Shown one piece after another: positions 39,982 through 49,058 of a stretch of DNA of 64,000 bases; the stretch's first letter is position 1, and every line of letters begins with the position of its first letter. A model generated the notes under the pieces. The model worked only from the letters and a program-made list of their open reading frames with translations. It searched no databases and was not told the DNA's origin. The translations under genes were made by a program, and so were the position numbers. The DNA is from Spirochaetota bacterium (GTDB taxonomy: Bacteria > Spirochaetota > Spirochaetia > Treponematales > Treponemataceae): contig JAEZST010000006.1 of the NCBI GenBank assembly GCA_023443865.1, forward strand, positions 186,001 to 250,000. Direction: 5' to 3'.

Positions 39982-40037
39982 GGCGGGGGCTCCGCCGATC
40001 CGACGTCGCCCCTCGTGGCCTTGCGTGCCTCTTCTTG
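39982..40037 (+). repeat. Dispersed intergenic repeat, copy C
   Basis: GCGGGGGCTCCGC, a 20-bp variable part, then CGTGGCC-TTGCG-TGCCTCTTCTT. It lies 14 bp beyond the stop of the minus-strand pgi gene, similar to the position of copy B. Confidence 0.6.
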
Positions 40038-40050
40038 GATATCCCGAGGC

Positions 40051-41622
40051 TTACAGGCCGAACAGGTCCGCGTAGGCCTTGAGCTCGCTTCCCATGTCGC
40101 CGGAAAGGACCTTCTTGGTGAGGACCTTGCCCAGCTGCACGCCTTCCTGGTCGAAGCTGTTCAGGTTCCACGCGAAACCCTGGAACATGATTTTGTTCTC
40201 GTAGTGCGCGAGAAGGGTGCCGAGGGCGGCGGGGGTAAGGCGCTTTCCGCGGATGAGGCTCGAGGGCCGCTCGCCGGGGAAGTTCTTGTTGGGGTTCGCG
40301 TCGCTTTTTCCCTTGGCGAAGGCGACGATCTGGGCGACGAGGTTGGCGCAGAGCTTTTTCTGGCTCGTGGAACCGTCTACCGTCACGTCGTTGCCCGCCT
40401 GGTTCTCGGTGAAGCCGATGAACTGGAGGGGGACCGCGTCGGTACCCTGGTGGAGGAGCTGGAAGAAGGAGTGCTGGCCGTTGGTGCCGGGCTCGCCGAA
40501 GATCACCGGGCCGGTGGAGTATTCGACCGGTTCGCCGCGGCGGTTCACCTGCTTGCCGTTGGATTCCATGTCCGCCTGCTGGAGGTGGGCGGGGAACCGG
40601 GAAAGGGCCTGGCTGTAGGGAAGGATCGCGGTGGAGGGAAAGCCTAGGGCGTTCCGCTCGTACACGCCGATGAGGGCGTCGAGAAGGGCGGGATTCTTGC
40701 GGATATCAGACTCGAGGGCGCTCTTGTCGGCGGCGGTCGCCCCGGCGAGGAACTCTTCGAAGGCCTCGGGCCCGAAGGCGAGGGAAAGCACGGCGCCGCC
40801 CACGGCGGAGGAAGAGGAATAGCGGCCGCCGATGAAGTCGTCCATGTAGAAGGAGGCGAGGTAGCCGGGATTGTTCGCCAAGGGGCTGGTTTCGCTCGTT
40901 ACGGCGATCATCTGCCTGGCGGGATCGAGGCCCGCTTTCTTGAGGAAGTCCTTCACGAAAAGCTCGTTGGCGAGGGTTTCCTGGGTGGTGCCGCTTTTCG
41001 ATACGAGTATGAAAAGGCTCTTCGCGAGGTCGATGCCGGCCACGACGGCCGAGGCGTCGTCGGGGTCAACGTTGGAGACGAAGCGGGCTTCCATCTTTTT
41101 CTTGCCGTTTGATACCGCCCATTGCTCGAGGGCGAGGTAGAGGGCGCGGGGGCCGAGGTCGGAGCCGCCGATGCCGATCTGCACGACCGTGTCGAACTTG
41201 TCGCCCTTGGTTCCCTTGATCTCCCCGGAGTGGACCTTCTTCGCGAAGGCGGCGATTTTCGCCTGCTCGCCCGCGTAAAAGGCGCGCAAGTTCTTGCCCT
41301 CGAAGACCACGTCCTTACCGAGCTGGCCGCGGGCGAGCTGGTGGAGCACCTTGCGGTTTTCGCCGGTGTTGATCGTCTCGCCGTCGAGGAGGGCCTTGTA
41401 CTTTTCGATCAGCTGCTGCTCGTCGGAGAGCTCCTGCAGCACCGTGAGGATTTGCTCGTTAACCTGTTTCGCTGCATAATTATACACGAGGCCCGAAGCC
41501 ATGGGGGCGTCGTACTTCTTCACGCGATCGGCAGTGAGGACGTCGGCAAGACGCACCTGCCCCGCGAGCGAAAGCATTTTCTTGTATGCCTCGCTCGAAT
41601 CGAGATTGTTCCAGTTGATCAT
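40051..41622 (-). CDS. pgi: Glucose-6-phosphate isomerase
   Basis: A 523-residue phosphoglucose isomerase of the common long type. Family motifs include GIGGSDLGPRALYLAL, the catalytic region with FGEPGTNGQHSFFQLLHQGT (Glu and His) and the C-terminal SFDQEGVQLGK (Lys). It joins glycolysis and the pentose-phosphate supply. AGGAGA precedes the ATG. The upstream gene is argR, 25 bp away on the same strand, so the two may be cotranscribed. Confidence 0.95.
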   Translation of the reverse strand: MINWNNLDSSEAYKKMLSLAGQVRLADVLTADRVKKYDAPMASGLVYNYAAKQVNEQILTVLQELSDEQQLIEKYKALLDGETINTGENRKVLHQLARGQLGKDVVFEGKNLRAFYAGEQAKIAAFAKKVHSGEIKGTKGDKFDTVVQIGIGGSDLGPRALYLALEQWAVSNGKKKMEARFVSNVDPDDASAVVAGIDLAKSLFILVSKSGTTQETLANELFVKDFLKKAGLDPARQMIAVTSETSPLANNPGYLASFYMDDFIGGRYSSSSAVGGAVLSLAFGPEAFEEFLAGATAADKSALESDIRKNPALLDALIGVYERNALGFPSTAILPYSQALSRFPAHLQQADMESNGKQVNRRGEPVEYSTGPVIFGEPGTNGQHSFFQLLHQGTDAVPLQFIGFTENQAGNDVTVDGSTSQKKLCANLVAQIVAFAKGKSDANPNKNFPGERPSSLIRGKRLTPAALGTLLAHYENKIMFQGFAWNLNSFDQEGVQLGKVLTKKVLSGDMGSELKAYADLFGL

Positions 41623-41647
41623 CTGATTTCTCCTAAAAAATGAGGGC

Positions 41648-42121
41648 TTACTCGTCCAGTTCGGGAATTTTCATTTTGAGGGTATCGAGGAAGTCTTCGC
41701 CGGAAACCCCTTCGCGCAGGCACACGAATACGCAGTTGTCGCGCCCGGCGATGGTACCGAGGATTTCCTCGAGGTTCATGCTGTCCAGGGCGCTTGCCAC
41801 CACGTCGGAATGCCCGGAATAGGTCTTGATGACCACCATATTGAGGGAGTATTCGATGGAGATGTACCCGCGCAGGAAATCCTGAACGACGGTTTGCTCC
41901 GACTCCTGGCGCTCTTCGTCGCCGGGAAGGGTGTACACGTATCCGTTGTGGCCGTCGGAAAGCTTACCGACTTTCAGGAGCTTAAGGTCCCGGGACAGGG
42001 TAGCTTGGGTAACGGCGAAGCCCTCGCGGGACAGGTAGCCGAGCAGGGCTTCCTGGGATTCGATCCGGTACGTCTTTATTAGCTTGCGGATCGTTTTAAG
42101 ACGGGTAAGTCGTTCTTTCAC
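41648..42121 (-). CDS. argR: Arginine repressor ArgR
   Basis: A 157-residue ArgR. The N-terminal winged helix (about 1-70; EGFAVTQATLSRDLKLL holds the recognition helix) and the C-terminal arginine-binding domain (about 85-150; GTIAGRDNCVFVCL) are complete. It is a hexameric, arginine-responsive repressor. Start is GTG with GGATGG upstream. An ARG-box-like palindrome overlaps the -10 box of its promoter, so it is likely to repress itself. No arginine genes occur in the window. Confidence 0.93.
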   Translation of the reverse strand: MKERLTRLKTIRKLIKTYRIESQEALLGYLSREGFAVTQATLSRDLKLLKVGKLSDGHNGYVYTLPGDEERQESEQTVVQDFLRGYISIEYSLNMVVIKTYSGHSDVVASALDSMNLEEILGTIAGRDNCVFVCLREGVSGEDFLDTLKMKIPELDE

Positions 42122-42143
42122 GTATTAGGGCCATCCAGTAAAA

Positions 42144-42177
42144 TGAATAATTATACATATATAATGGATAATGTAAG
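42144..42177 (-). promoter_or_regulatory. argR promoter with ARG-box-like operator
   Basis: TGAATAATTATACA (42144-42157) matches the ARG-box consensus TGAATWWWWATTCA except for one position. It overlaps the leftward -10 TATAAT (42155-42150); CTTACA (42177-42172) is a fair -35 at 16 bp. A rightward TATAAT (42160-42165) for fapA starts 3 bp away, so the same site could also affect fapA. Confidence 0.7.
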
Positions 42178-42182
42178 CGGTA

Positions 42183-43649
42183 ATGTCAAGGGACGTTTTT
42201 ACCGATATTGAGACGGGAGAAGGTACAGTGGGAGACGAACGGACCCAGGAAAAACAGGAAAGCAGCATCCTCTACATTCGTCAGGGAGAATCCAACGACG
42301 GCTATGCCGAAGTTACGGTGAGCCCGGACCGGAAAAAGGCAGTCGCCCATTTTTATCCGCCGATCCCCGGGGGGGCCTTTCTCACCGTCCCCGTATTCCT
42401 GGGGAAACTCGCGGATGCGGGCATAATACACGGCATTCAGCAAACCGCGGTTGAAGAGGCGGTATTCAAGGCCAATTCGACGCACGAGCCCGTGCGGGAC
42501 GTCGTTATCGCCCTGGGCACGGAGAGCACCACCGAAATACCCGAGCATTTCATGATGCGCAAGGAATTTCTCGACCGCAAGCCCGAAATTGACCCGAACG
42601 CGGCGAGAATCGACTGGCATACCCTGAGCGCCTTTTGCATCGTGCACCATAAGGAGCCGCTGGCCCGCCGGATGGCGGCGGTAACGGGAATGCCGGGAAA
42701 GGACATTTACGGGGCGGAAACGCCCTTCCGCGTGGAAAAGATGGCGGAATTCGCCCCCGGCGAAAACGTTGTCGAGCTGGAAAAAGGGCTATTCGCCGGC
42801 AAGAGCGGCCGCCTATCCGTATCCCGGGACGGGTTGGTATCCATCGAGGACGTTCTGGAACTGAAGAAGGGAGTCGACTTTACCACGGGCAATATCACCT
42901 TTCCCGGCGACGTGATCATTCGGGGAAAGGTTGCCGACGGCTTTAAGATTTATTCCGCGGGCACCATCGTGGCCGCGGACGTGCTCGACGTGACCGAGGT
43001 GGTGTGCAAGAAAGACCTTATCGCCCAAGCCGGGATCGAGGGCCGCAGCAAGGGCGCGCTCAGGGTGGGCGGCGAGCTTACGGCGCGGTATATCCAAAAC
43101 TGCAAGGTGGCGGTCCGCGGCGACATACGCGTAAGCGGGAGCATTATGCAGTCGCGGGTTTACACCATGGGCAGCGTGCGCATGGGGGAAAGCGGTAAGC
43201 TCGTGGGCTGCGAGGTAATCGCCATCGGCGGCGTGCAGGCCTTCGAGATAGGCAGTTCGCACGGCGCGAAAACCAGGGTCCGATGCGGGACCGATTTCAC
43301 GGTACAGCAGGAACTGGACATCGCGAACGAGCAATTGAAGGTCCTCGCGGTAAAGATACAGCGGGCCGAAGAGATATACGAGGAAGAGCCCCTGCCGGAC
43401 ATAGCCCGGCATATCGAGGAGCTCAAGGCCAAAAAGGCCGAGATAATCTCCCGCATTCCCGCCGTACTCCCCCGGATAGACCGCAACGACGAGGCCTTCG
43501 TGGAAGTGTACGGCACGGCGTATCCGGGAACGGAAATCGAGATTTGCCACGTTACGCACACGGTCATGACCGCGGAGAAGCAGGTACGGTTCACCCTGGA
43601 CAAGACCAAGGGCACCATTACGGGCTCGCCGTTGGGGAAAAAGCCGTAA
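42183..43649 (+). CDS. fapA: FapA/DUF342 family protein
   Basis: A 488-residue protein of the DUF342 family (FapA in spore-formers and vibrios). The N-terminal part (about 30-190) is followed by a repetitive beta-helical core (about 220-390; for example GNITFPGDVIIRGKVADGF) and a coiled-coil stretch (about 375-430). In some bacteria the family has been linked to flagellar or sporulation functions and spirochaete genomes carry it. No flagellar genes are next to it. An alternative GTG start at about 42228 would shorten it. Convergent with mutS2. Confidence 0.82.
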   Translation: MSRDVFTDIETGEGTVGDERTQEKQESSILYIRQGESNDGYAEVTVSPDRKKAVAHFYPPIPGGAFLTVPVFLGKLADAGIIHGIQQTAVEEAVFKANSTHEPVRDVVIALGTESTTEIPEHFMMRKEFLDRKPEIDPNAARIDWHTLSAFCIVHHKEPLARRMAAVTGMPGKDIYGAETPFRVEKMAEFAPGENVVELEKGLFAGKSGRLSVSRDGLVSIEDVLELKKGVDFTTGNITFPGDVIIRGKVADGFKIYSAGTIVAADVLDVTEVVCKKDLIAQAGIEGRSKGALRVGGELTARYIQNCKVAVRGDIRVSGSIMQSRVYTMGSVRMGESGKLVGCEVIAIGGVQAFEIGSSHGAKTRVRCGTDFTVQQELDIANEQLKVLAVKIQRAEEIYEEEPLPDIARHIEELKAKKAEIISRIPAVLPRIDRNDEAFVEVYGTAYPGTEIEICHVTHTVMTAEKQVRFTLDKTKGTITGSPLGKKP

Positions 43650-43661
43650 GGGCGGGCCGGG

Positions 43662-46295
43662 TCACGAGCCGGTCATGCGCACGACGGTCTTCCCCGTTCC
43701 GCCCTCCTCGGGCCGGGCGAAGTGGAATTCCTCCACGCCCCGATAGGAGCGGAGCATGTTTTGCACCGCTTCCTGCAGGATCCCGTGGCCCTTTCCGTGC
43801 ACCACGGAAAATTCGCGTAAACCCTTCATGGCGGCGAGGTCCAGCTGGCGTTCCAGCGCCTTCATCGCCTCGCCGTGGCGCATGCCCAAAAGCCTGAGCT
43901 CGAAGGCCGGCGTATCGCCCTCGCCCATTTCGGCGTGAACCTCTACCGAAACCTTTTTTTCGCGGCCCGGTTTCACCGGCACGGCGCTGAGGGAGTCTTC
44001 GCCCACGGTCATGCGGATCGAGTCGGTCGCGACGATCCATTGGCCCTTTTTCGCCTCGCGCACGATGGTTCCCCGGCGCTTCGTCTCGCCCACGTATACC
44101 TCGACTCCGGGAGCGATGTCGGGCAGGATTTCCGCCCTGGAATCGATTCCCTTACCGTAAGTCGCGGCGCGGCGGCCCTGCCGGGCCTTGTCGGAACCCT
44201 TTTTCCCGGACGGCGACGGGTCGCCTTCGGCGGCGTCCTTCGCGGTAAGTTCCCGTTCCCGGTCCTCGAACTCGCGGCGCAGGGCCGCGGCCCCGTTGCG
44301 GTCCGCCAGCAAGCCCTCGTGCTCTTCGTTAATTAGCCGCTCGAACTCCCCCATCCAGGCCTTTACCTGGAGCGTTTTCTCGCGGGTCAGCTCGCCCTCG
44401 CGTATTTCGCGCACCAGGTTTTCCAGCTGCTTCCGGCTCTCGTCAAAGAGCCTGTCCAGCCGGCGGTAGCCCTGTTCCCGCAGCTCCACTTCCTTTTGCC
44501 TCAGCTGCAGTTCCCGAAGATCGGTCTTGCGCCGCTTTTCGCGCAGGTCCCGTTCCTCGAGCCGCTTATCCTTTTCGAAGCGGGCCAGCTCCTCGTGCTT
44601 GGCGGTAAGCCCCTTGATGAGGGCGGAAACGTCGGCGCGCTCGGAAGCGAGATAGCCCCGCGCCGCGTCGACGACGGCGGGGTCGAGCCCGTTGCGTTTC
44701 GCGATGTCCAGGGCATGGCTCTCCCCGGGAACGCCCATGAGGATGCGGTAGGTCGGGGAAAGGGTATTCTCGTCGAAATCCACCGAGGCGTTCACGCACG
44801 AAGGGTGGGTATAGCCGTAATTCTTGAGCACGCCGTGGTGCGTCGTGGCGAGCACCACGGAGCCGCGCTCGAGCAGGGAATCGAGCACGGCCATGGCGAT
44901 GGCGCTCCCCTCCTGGGGATCGGTGCCGCTGGCGAGCTCGTCGAGGAGCACCAGGCTCTTTTCGGTGGCCGAGGCGAGGATGCCCGCCACGTTTTTCATG
45001 TGGCCCGAGAAGGTGGAAAGGGACTGGTCCAGGGATTGCTCGTCGCCGATATCGCAGCCGATAAAGTCGAAGACCGGCAGGGCGGTGGTCTCCGCGGCGG
45101 GCACCGGCCAGCCCGACTGATTGAGCAGGGCAAAAAGGGCGACGGTCTTGAGGCTCACGGTCTTGCCGCCCGTATTCGGGCCGGTGATGATGAGGACGCG
45201 CCCGCCCGGGGTCAGCACGAGGTCGATGGGGACGGCGCGGCTACCCAGCAGGGGGTGCCTCGCCTGGCGAAGCCTGAGGCGGGACACGGGTTCGTCTAAG
45301 TTTTGCTCACCGCCGGGGGATCTTGACTCGCCGCCTGTTTCGCCGTTTCCCCCGTCATGCGGGATGTTCTCGGCGAATACGCACCGCCAGTCCCGCCCCC
45401 AGCGGGCCGCGGCGCCGATCCCGTCCAGGAAAACCATGCGGGAAAGGGAATCGGCGAGCATGTCGGCCGAGGGGGAGAGACTCGCGGTGAGTTCCTTCAG
45501 GATTCGGGCGATCTCGCGGGCCAGGCGGTGTTCCTCGGCCACGAGGTCGTTGTTGCGGTCAACCACGTCGTCGGGCTCCACGTACACGGTCTGGCCGGAT
45601 TGGGACACCTCGTGCACGATGCCCTTGACGCGGCCCCGGAAATTGGAGCGCAGGGCGATGACCTGGCGGCCGTCGCGGAGCGCGGGGAGGGTCGACTGGA
45701 GCATGGGCCTGACGGAATCGTCGGAAAGGTAGGTTCCCACGAGGCGCTCTATGTCCTGGCGGATGCGGGTTATTCCCTGACGGATCGCGCGAAGCTCGGG
45801 TAAGTCGCGCACCTCGCCCGAACCGCGGTCAATGACCCGGAAAATATCGGCCGCGGGGCCGGTCAGGTCTCCCAGGGCGAGGGTTTCCGCGAGCAGGGCC
45901 CGTTCCGCGGCCTCGTCGCCGAACAGGGTTCCCACGTCGCGCCTCCCCGACGCTATTTGCCGCTCGCGGTTTTCGGCCCACTCCCGCAGGCGGTTTACCG
46001 ATTCGCAAAAAAGGCCGAGGGCATGGAGCTCTCCCGCTTCCAGCGTCGCGCCCTCCACCCGCAGCCGGCCCAAAAACGGGCGGATCGGGGGCCAGGCGCC
46101 GAGGACCGGGGGCCGCTCGGCGGAAAGGGCGCGAAGCCAGGCGATGCCGAGGGCCTTCAGCCGCCCCACCTCCGCCGGATCGGTAGAGGGCTCGCGGAGG
46201 GAGAGGGCGGCGCGGCCCTCCTCGCTCATGCACAGGCCCGCGATGGTCTCGCGGACCCGCGTATATTCCAGTACTTCAAGGGTTCGTTCGTTCAT
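43662..46295 (-). CDS. mutS2: MutS2 endonuclease/ribosome-rescue ATPase
   Basis: An 877-residue MutS2. It has the helical core and clamp (about 20-300), an ATPase with Walker A GPNTGGKTVSLKT (about 360), a long coiled coil (about 530-640) and a C-terminal Smr domain (about 800-870) with the HGKGHG motif; the usual LDLRG is LRLLG here. MutS2 suppresses recombination and splits collided ribosomes. It is about 90 residues longer than common relatives, mostly due to inserts around 380-400 and in the KOW-like region. The start at 46295 begins MNERTLEVLEY; an upstream extension has no support. Confidence 0.93.
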   Translation of the reverse strand: MNERTLEVLEYTRVRETIAGLCMSEEGRAALSLREPSTDPAEVGRLKALGIAWLRALSAERPPVLGAWPPIRPFLGRLRVEGATLEAGELHALGLFCESVNRLREWAENRERQIASGRRDVGTLFGDEAAERALLAETLALGDLTGPAADIFRVIDRGSGEVRDLPELRAIRQGITRIRQDIERLVGTYLSDDSVRPMLQSTLPALRDGRQVIALRSNFRGRVKGIVHEVSQSGQTVYVEPDDVVDRNNDLVAEEHRLAREIARILKELTASLSPSADMLADSLSRMVFLDGIGAAARWGRDWRCVFAENIPHDGGNGETGGESRSPGGEQNLDEPVSRLRLRQARHPLLGSRAVPIDLVLTPGGRVLIITGPNTGGKTVSLKTVALFALLNQSGWPVPAAETTALPVFDFIGCDIGDEQSLDQSLSTFSGHMKNVAGILASATEKSLVLLDELASGTDPQEGSAIAMAVLDSLLERGSVVLATTHHGVLKNYGYTHPSCVNASVDFDENTLSPTYRILMGVPGESHALDIAKRNGLDPAVVDAARGYLASERADVSALIKGLTAKHEELARFEKDKRLEERDLREKRRKTDLRELQLRQKEVELREQGYRRLDRLFDESRKQLENLVREIREGELTREKTLQVKAWMGEFERLINEEHEGLLADRNGAAALRREFEDRERELTAKDAAEGDPSPSGKKGSDKARQGRRAATYGKGIDSRAEILPDIAPGVEVYVGETKRRGTIVREAKKGQWIVATDSIRMTVGEDSLSAVPVKPGREKKVSVEVHAEMGEGDTPAFELRLLGMRHGEAMKALERQLDLAAMKGLREFSVVHGKGHGILQEAVQNMLRSYRGVEEFHFARPEEGGTGKTVVRMTGS

Positions 46296-46386
46296 TGATA
46301 ACGCTCGCTTCGTGTTGGGGGAAGCGCGTCCGGACGGGAGGGACGGGAGGCTGAAGGCGTCGCGCGCCAAGGCAGCGCGCGGTACC

Positions 46387-47328
46387 TCAGTCGGCCAAAC
46401 GGCCCGTCTCCAGCTCCTCGCGGATGCGCTGCCAGCTTTCATACCGCTCTTCATGGATTACGCCCGCGTAAACGGCCTCGAGGATTTTGCATCCCGGCTC
46501 GTGCAGGTGGGAACAGGAAAGTCCCCATGAACAGCTTCCGATCAATGGTTCCATCTCGCGGAAATAAAGCGCGAGATCCTTTGCCTCAATATCGTGGAGC
46601 ACGAACCGGCGCACTCCGGGCGTATCGATAATGGATGCGGGCCGCTCGCCTTCCCGCGCGGGAAGGTGAAAGAGCATGCCCTTGGTGGTGGTATGGGTTC
46701 CCCTGCCGAATTTTTCCGAGAGCGCCGAGGTGCGAAGGCCGAGCCGGGAGTCGAGGGCGTTCAGGAGGCTCGACTTGCCCACGCCTGACTGTCCGACGAA
46801 GGCGGTCAGCTTGCCCGCGAGGATCGATGCGAGCTCGTCCATCCCCTCGCCCGTTTTCGCGGAAACCTGAAGGGTCTCGTACCCGATGCGCTCCCAGTCG
46901 GAGAGTCGGTCCAATACGTCGCCGTCGCAGCCGAGGTCGCACTTGTTTACCAGGACCAGGGGCTTGATATGCTCCGCGTCGGCCTGTATGAGGGCCCGGT
47001 CCACGAAGCGCGGGCGAAAGGGGGGCTCGTCCGGGGTGGTCACGACCGCGATCAGGTCGAGATTGGACGCCAGGAGCTGGGGGGCCTTCCCCTTTTGGTT
47101 CCAGCGGACGAAATGGTTGGCCCGCGGCACCAGGGAAAGTATCATGCCCCGCCCCGCGTCCAGCGGATCGCCTTCGTACACGACCCGGTCTCCGGCCGCC
47201 AGGGGATTGTAATAGCCCTCTACGTCCTTGAGTATTTTTCCCTTTATCGCGCACAGGCGCACGGAACCGTCGTCGGTTTCCACCTCAAAGAGGTTATTCG
47301 TTCCCCCGAGAACCAGGCCTTCGCTCAC
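46387..47328 (-). CDS. rsgA: Ribosome small subunit-dependent GTPase RsgA
   Basis: A 313-residue circularly permuted GTPase: N-terminal OB fold (about 1-75), G domain in the order G4 (NKCDL), G5, G1 (GQSGVGKSSLLN), G2, G3 (DTPGVR), and a C-terminal zinc knuckle with CSWGLSCSHLHEPGC. It matures the 30S subunit. The start GTG overlaps the TGA of murI (GTGA), so they are translationally coupled; a TTG five codons upstream is less likely. Confidence 0.93.
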   Translation of the reverse strand: MSEGLVLGGTNNLFEVETDDGSVRLCAIKGKILKDVEGYYNPLAAGDRVVYEGDPLDAGRGMILSLVPRANHFVRWNQKGKAPQLLASNLDLIAVVTTPDEPPFRPRFVDRALIQADAEHIKPLVLVNKCDLGCDGDVLDRLSDWERIGYETLQVSAKTGEGMDELASILAGKLTAFVGQSGVGKSSLLNALDSRLGLRTSALSEKFGRGTHTTTKGMLFHLPAREGERPASIIDTPGVRRFVLHDIEAKDLALYFREMEPLIGSCSWGLSCSHLHEPGCKILEAVYAGVIHEERYESWQRIREELETGRLAD

Positions 47329-48161
47329 AGAACGCCCCCCCAATCGATGCGGAACATGTCCGAATAGGTCCGGTAGCGGGATTCCGCCTCGGCGGAAATG
47401 CCGCCGGTGACGTAACAGGCGCCGGAACCGGCTTTCCAGGGCGCGCCCGCGTTCGGTTCGCCCGAGGCGGAACCGTCGAAGGGAACGAGGCGCAGGGCTT
47501 GCTGAATCACCCCTTCACGGGAATCGATGATCGCGATATCGGCTCCCGCCGCCTCGCGGATTTCCCGCTCCACGTGGAGAAAATGGGTGCAGGCGAGGAC
47601 GATGGTGTCCACGCCGGCCGCCTTAAAGCGGTCTATCGAGGGGCGGACGGCCGCGAGCCGCTCCTCGCGGCCGCCGGAGACGAGCTCGCTTTCTATGCGC
47701 GAGACCAGGGTTGAATCGCCGATCCGGGTTATTTCGCAATCGGGCGCGAAACGCGCGATCAGGTCGTCGGTGTAGGGGTCGCAGACCGTGCGGGCCGTGG
47801 CCAACAGGCCGATTTTCCGGTTCTTGGAAACGGAGGCCGCCACCTTAATGGCCGGCACCGTACCCACGAAGGGAATGGGGAACCGGGCGCGAAGGGCGGG
47901 CAAGGCGGCGACCGAAATGGTATTGCAGGCCACCACGACCACCCGCGGGCTAAAATGGTCCAAAAGCCGTTCCACGGCCTCGGAGGCGTGGGCGATCACC
48001 TCGTCCCGGGTTTTTTCGCCGTAGGGAAAGTTGAGGGTATCGGCCAGGTACACGCAGGAGGCGCCGGGAGCGTGCAGGCGGAGCTGGGCCAGGTAGGGCA
48101 AGCCGCCTGAGCCGGAGTCGAGAAAGGCATACTGATAGCAGGTTTCGCAGGTTTCGCTCAT
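47325..48161 (-). CDS. murI: Glutamate racemase MurI
   Basis: A 278-residue racemase making D-glutamate for peptidoglycan. The two catalytic Cys lie in VVACNTISV and VLACTHF, and the N-terminal DSGSGGL and TLNFPYG motifs are conserved. Cytoplasmic. It is coupled to rsgA by a GTGA overlap and lies 21 bp after the small zinc-ribbon gene. No ribosome site is obvious before its ATG, which suggests dependence on upstream translation. Confidence 0.95.
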   Translation of the reverse strand: MSETCETCYQYAFLDSGSGGLPYLAQLRLHAPGASCVYLADTLNFPYGEKTRDEVIAHASEAVERLLDHFSPRVVVVACNTISVAALPALRARFPIPFVGTVPAIKVAASVSKNRKIGLLATARTVCDPYTDDLIARFAPDCEITRIGDSTLVSRIESELVSGGREERLAAVRPSIDRFKAAGVDTIVLACTHFLHVEREIREAAGADIAIIDSREGVIQQALRLVPFDGSASGEPNAGAPWKAGSGACYVTGGISAEAESRYRTYSDMFRIDWGGVL

Positions 48162-48182
48162 GGTGATGGAAGGACGGGGACC

Positions 48183-48476
48183 CTAACCGAAGAGGCTATC
48201 GAAGGCCGTTCGGGAGGGCGTGGCGCCGCTTCCCTCCTTCTTGGCAGGGGGATGGTCTTTTTTGAACGCGGGATTCACGCCGAACGAGTCGCAGAAATTG
48301 GCGCGCTCCTTATCGGTCGGCGCGTCTTCTACCCGCTCCGCGCAGTCATGGTACGAACCGGGGGACCAAAAGCGGCAGTTGCGGCAAGACCGCAGGTCGC
48401 TCCCGCAGGATTCACAGGCGAGGCTTCGGCCCACGGGGTTTTCCGCGGTTATGGCTTTTCCGCATTTCCAGCACAT
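48183..48476 (-). CDS. Small zinc-ribbon protein
   Basis: A 97-residue soluble protein. Its first half holds Cys pairs CWKC, CESC and CRNC suited to one or two zinc ribbons; HDC and C-F-C patterns follow. The second half is a hydrophilic tail with Lys and Pro. Function unknown. The start at 48476 is strongly supported by a promoter with TATTAT 7 nt upstream; the frame from 48845 is antisense to the divergent gene. First gene before murI-rsgA. Confidence 0.75.
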   Translation of the reverse strand: MCWKCGKAITAENPVGRSLACESCGSDLRSCRNCRFWSPGSYHDCAERVEDAPTDKERANFCDSFGVNPAFKKDHPPAKKEGSGATPSRTAFDSLFG

Positions 48477-48530
48477 GGGAGTAATAATAACCCTTTGACC
48501 AAAATCGCGCAATGACCTACAGTGTTTCTT
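48477..48530. promoter_or_regulatory. Interlocked divergent leaderless promoters
   Basis: Rightwards: TTGACC (48495-48500), 17 bp, TACAGT (48518-48523), 7 nt, ATG at 48531. Leftwards: TTGCGC (48512-48507), 17 bp, TATTAT (48489-48484), 7 nt, ATG at 48476. Both promoters fit within 54 bp and neither gene has a Shine-Dalgarno. Confidence 0.75.
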
Positions 48531-49058
48531 ATGTTCAGCGCGCATCAGGACATTCCGCGGCAAAGCCTGTACGAGATTCTCGCGGCCAACGAGACCATCA
48601 ACAGCCTCGATTTTTCCGATATGGAATTCAGGGATATGGACCTTTCGGGAAAGTCCTTCACGGGCTGCCGTTTTTCCCGTTCGGTATTCGTGAACGCGAA
48701 ACTCGACCGATGCCGGTTCCGCATGTGCTTTTTCGACTTTGCACGCTTCAGCCGCTGTTCCGTAACCGCCGCGGACATCCAGTTTACCAGCTTCGCGGGA
48801 GTGCACATTAACGACACGACCTTCGAAAACTCGGACCTGCTGCACGACAATTTCAACGGGCTCCTATCGGGAAACGTGAGCTTCAACGATTCGGACCTGT
48901 ATAACTCGCGCTTCGTGATGGCAACGCTCAAGGACACGTCGTTCCAGAACTGCAACCTGAAAAAAACCATGTTCCACCAGACCACCCGCGTTAAGGTATC
49001 CTTCCGCTCCTCGAATACCCGGGAAGCGATCTTCGATAAGGGGGAAACGCCCGAATGA
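48531..49058 (+). CDS. Pentapeptide-repeat protein
   Basis: A 175-residue protein with repeated five-residue units of the A(D/N)LXX type throughout (for example DMEFRDMDLSGKSFTGCRFS and NLKKTMFHQT), expected to form a right-handed beta-helix. Some pentapeptide proteins mimic DNA and protect gyrase; here no such role can be shown. Cytoplasmic. Start at ATG 48531 rather than GTG 48522 because the -10 box overlaps the latter. Its stop overlaps the next gene (ATGA). Confidence 0.82.
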   Translation: MFSAHQDIPRQSLYEILAANETINSLDFSDMEFRDMDLSGKSFTGCRFSRSVFVNAKLDRCRFRMCFFDFARFSRCSVTAADIQFTSFAGVHINDTTFENSDLLHDNFNGLLSGNVSFNDSDLYNSRFVMATLKDTSFQNCNLKKTMFHQTTRVKVSFRSSNTREAIFDKGETPE

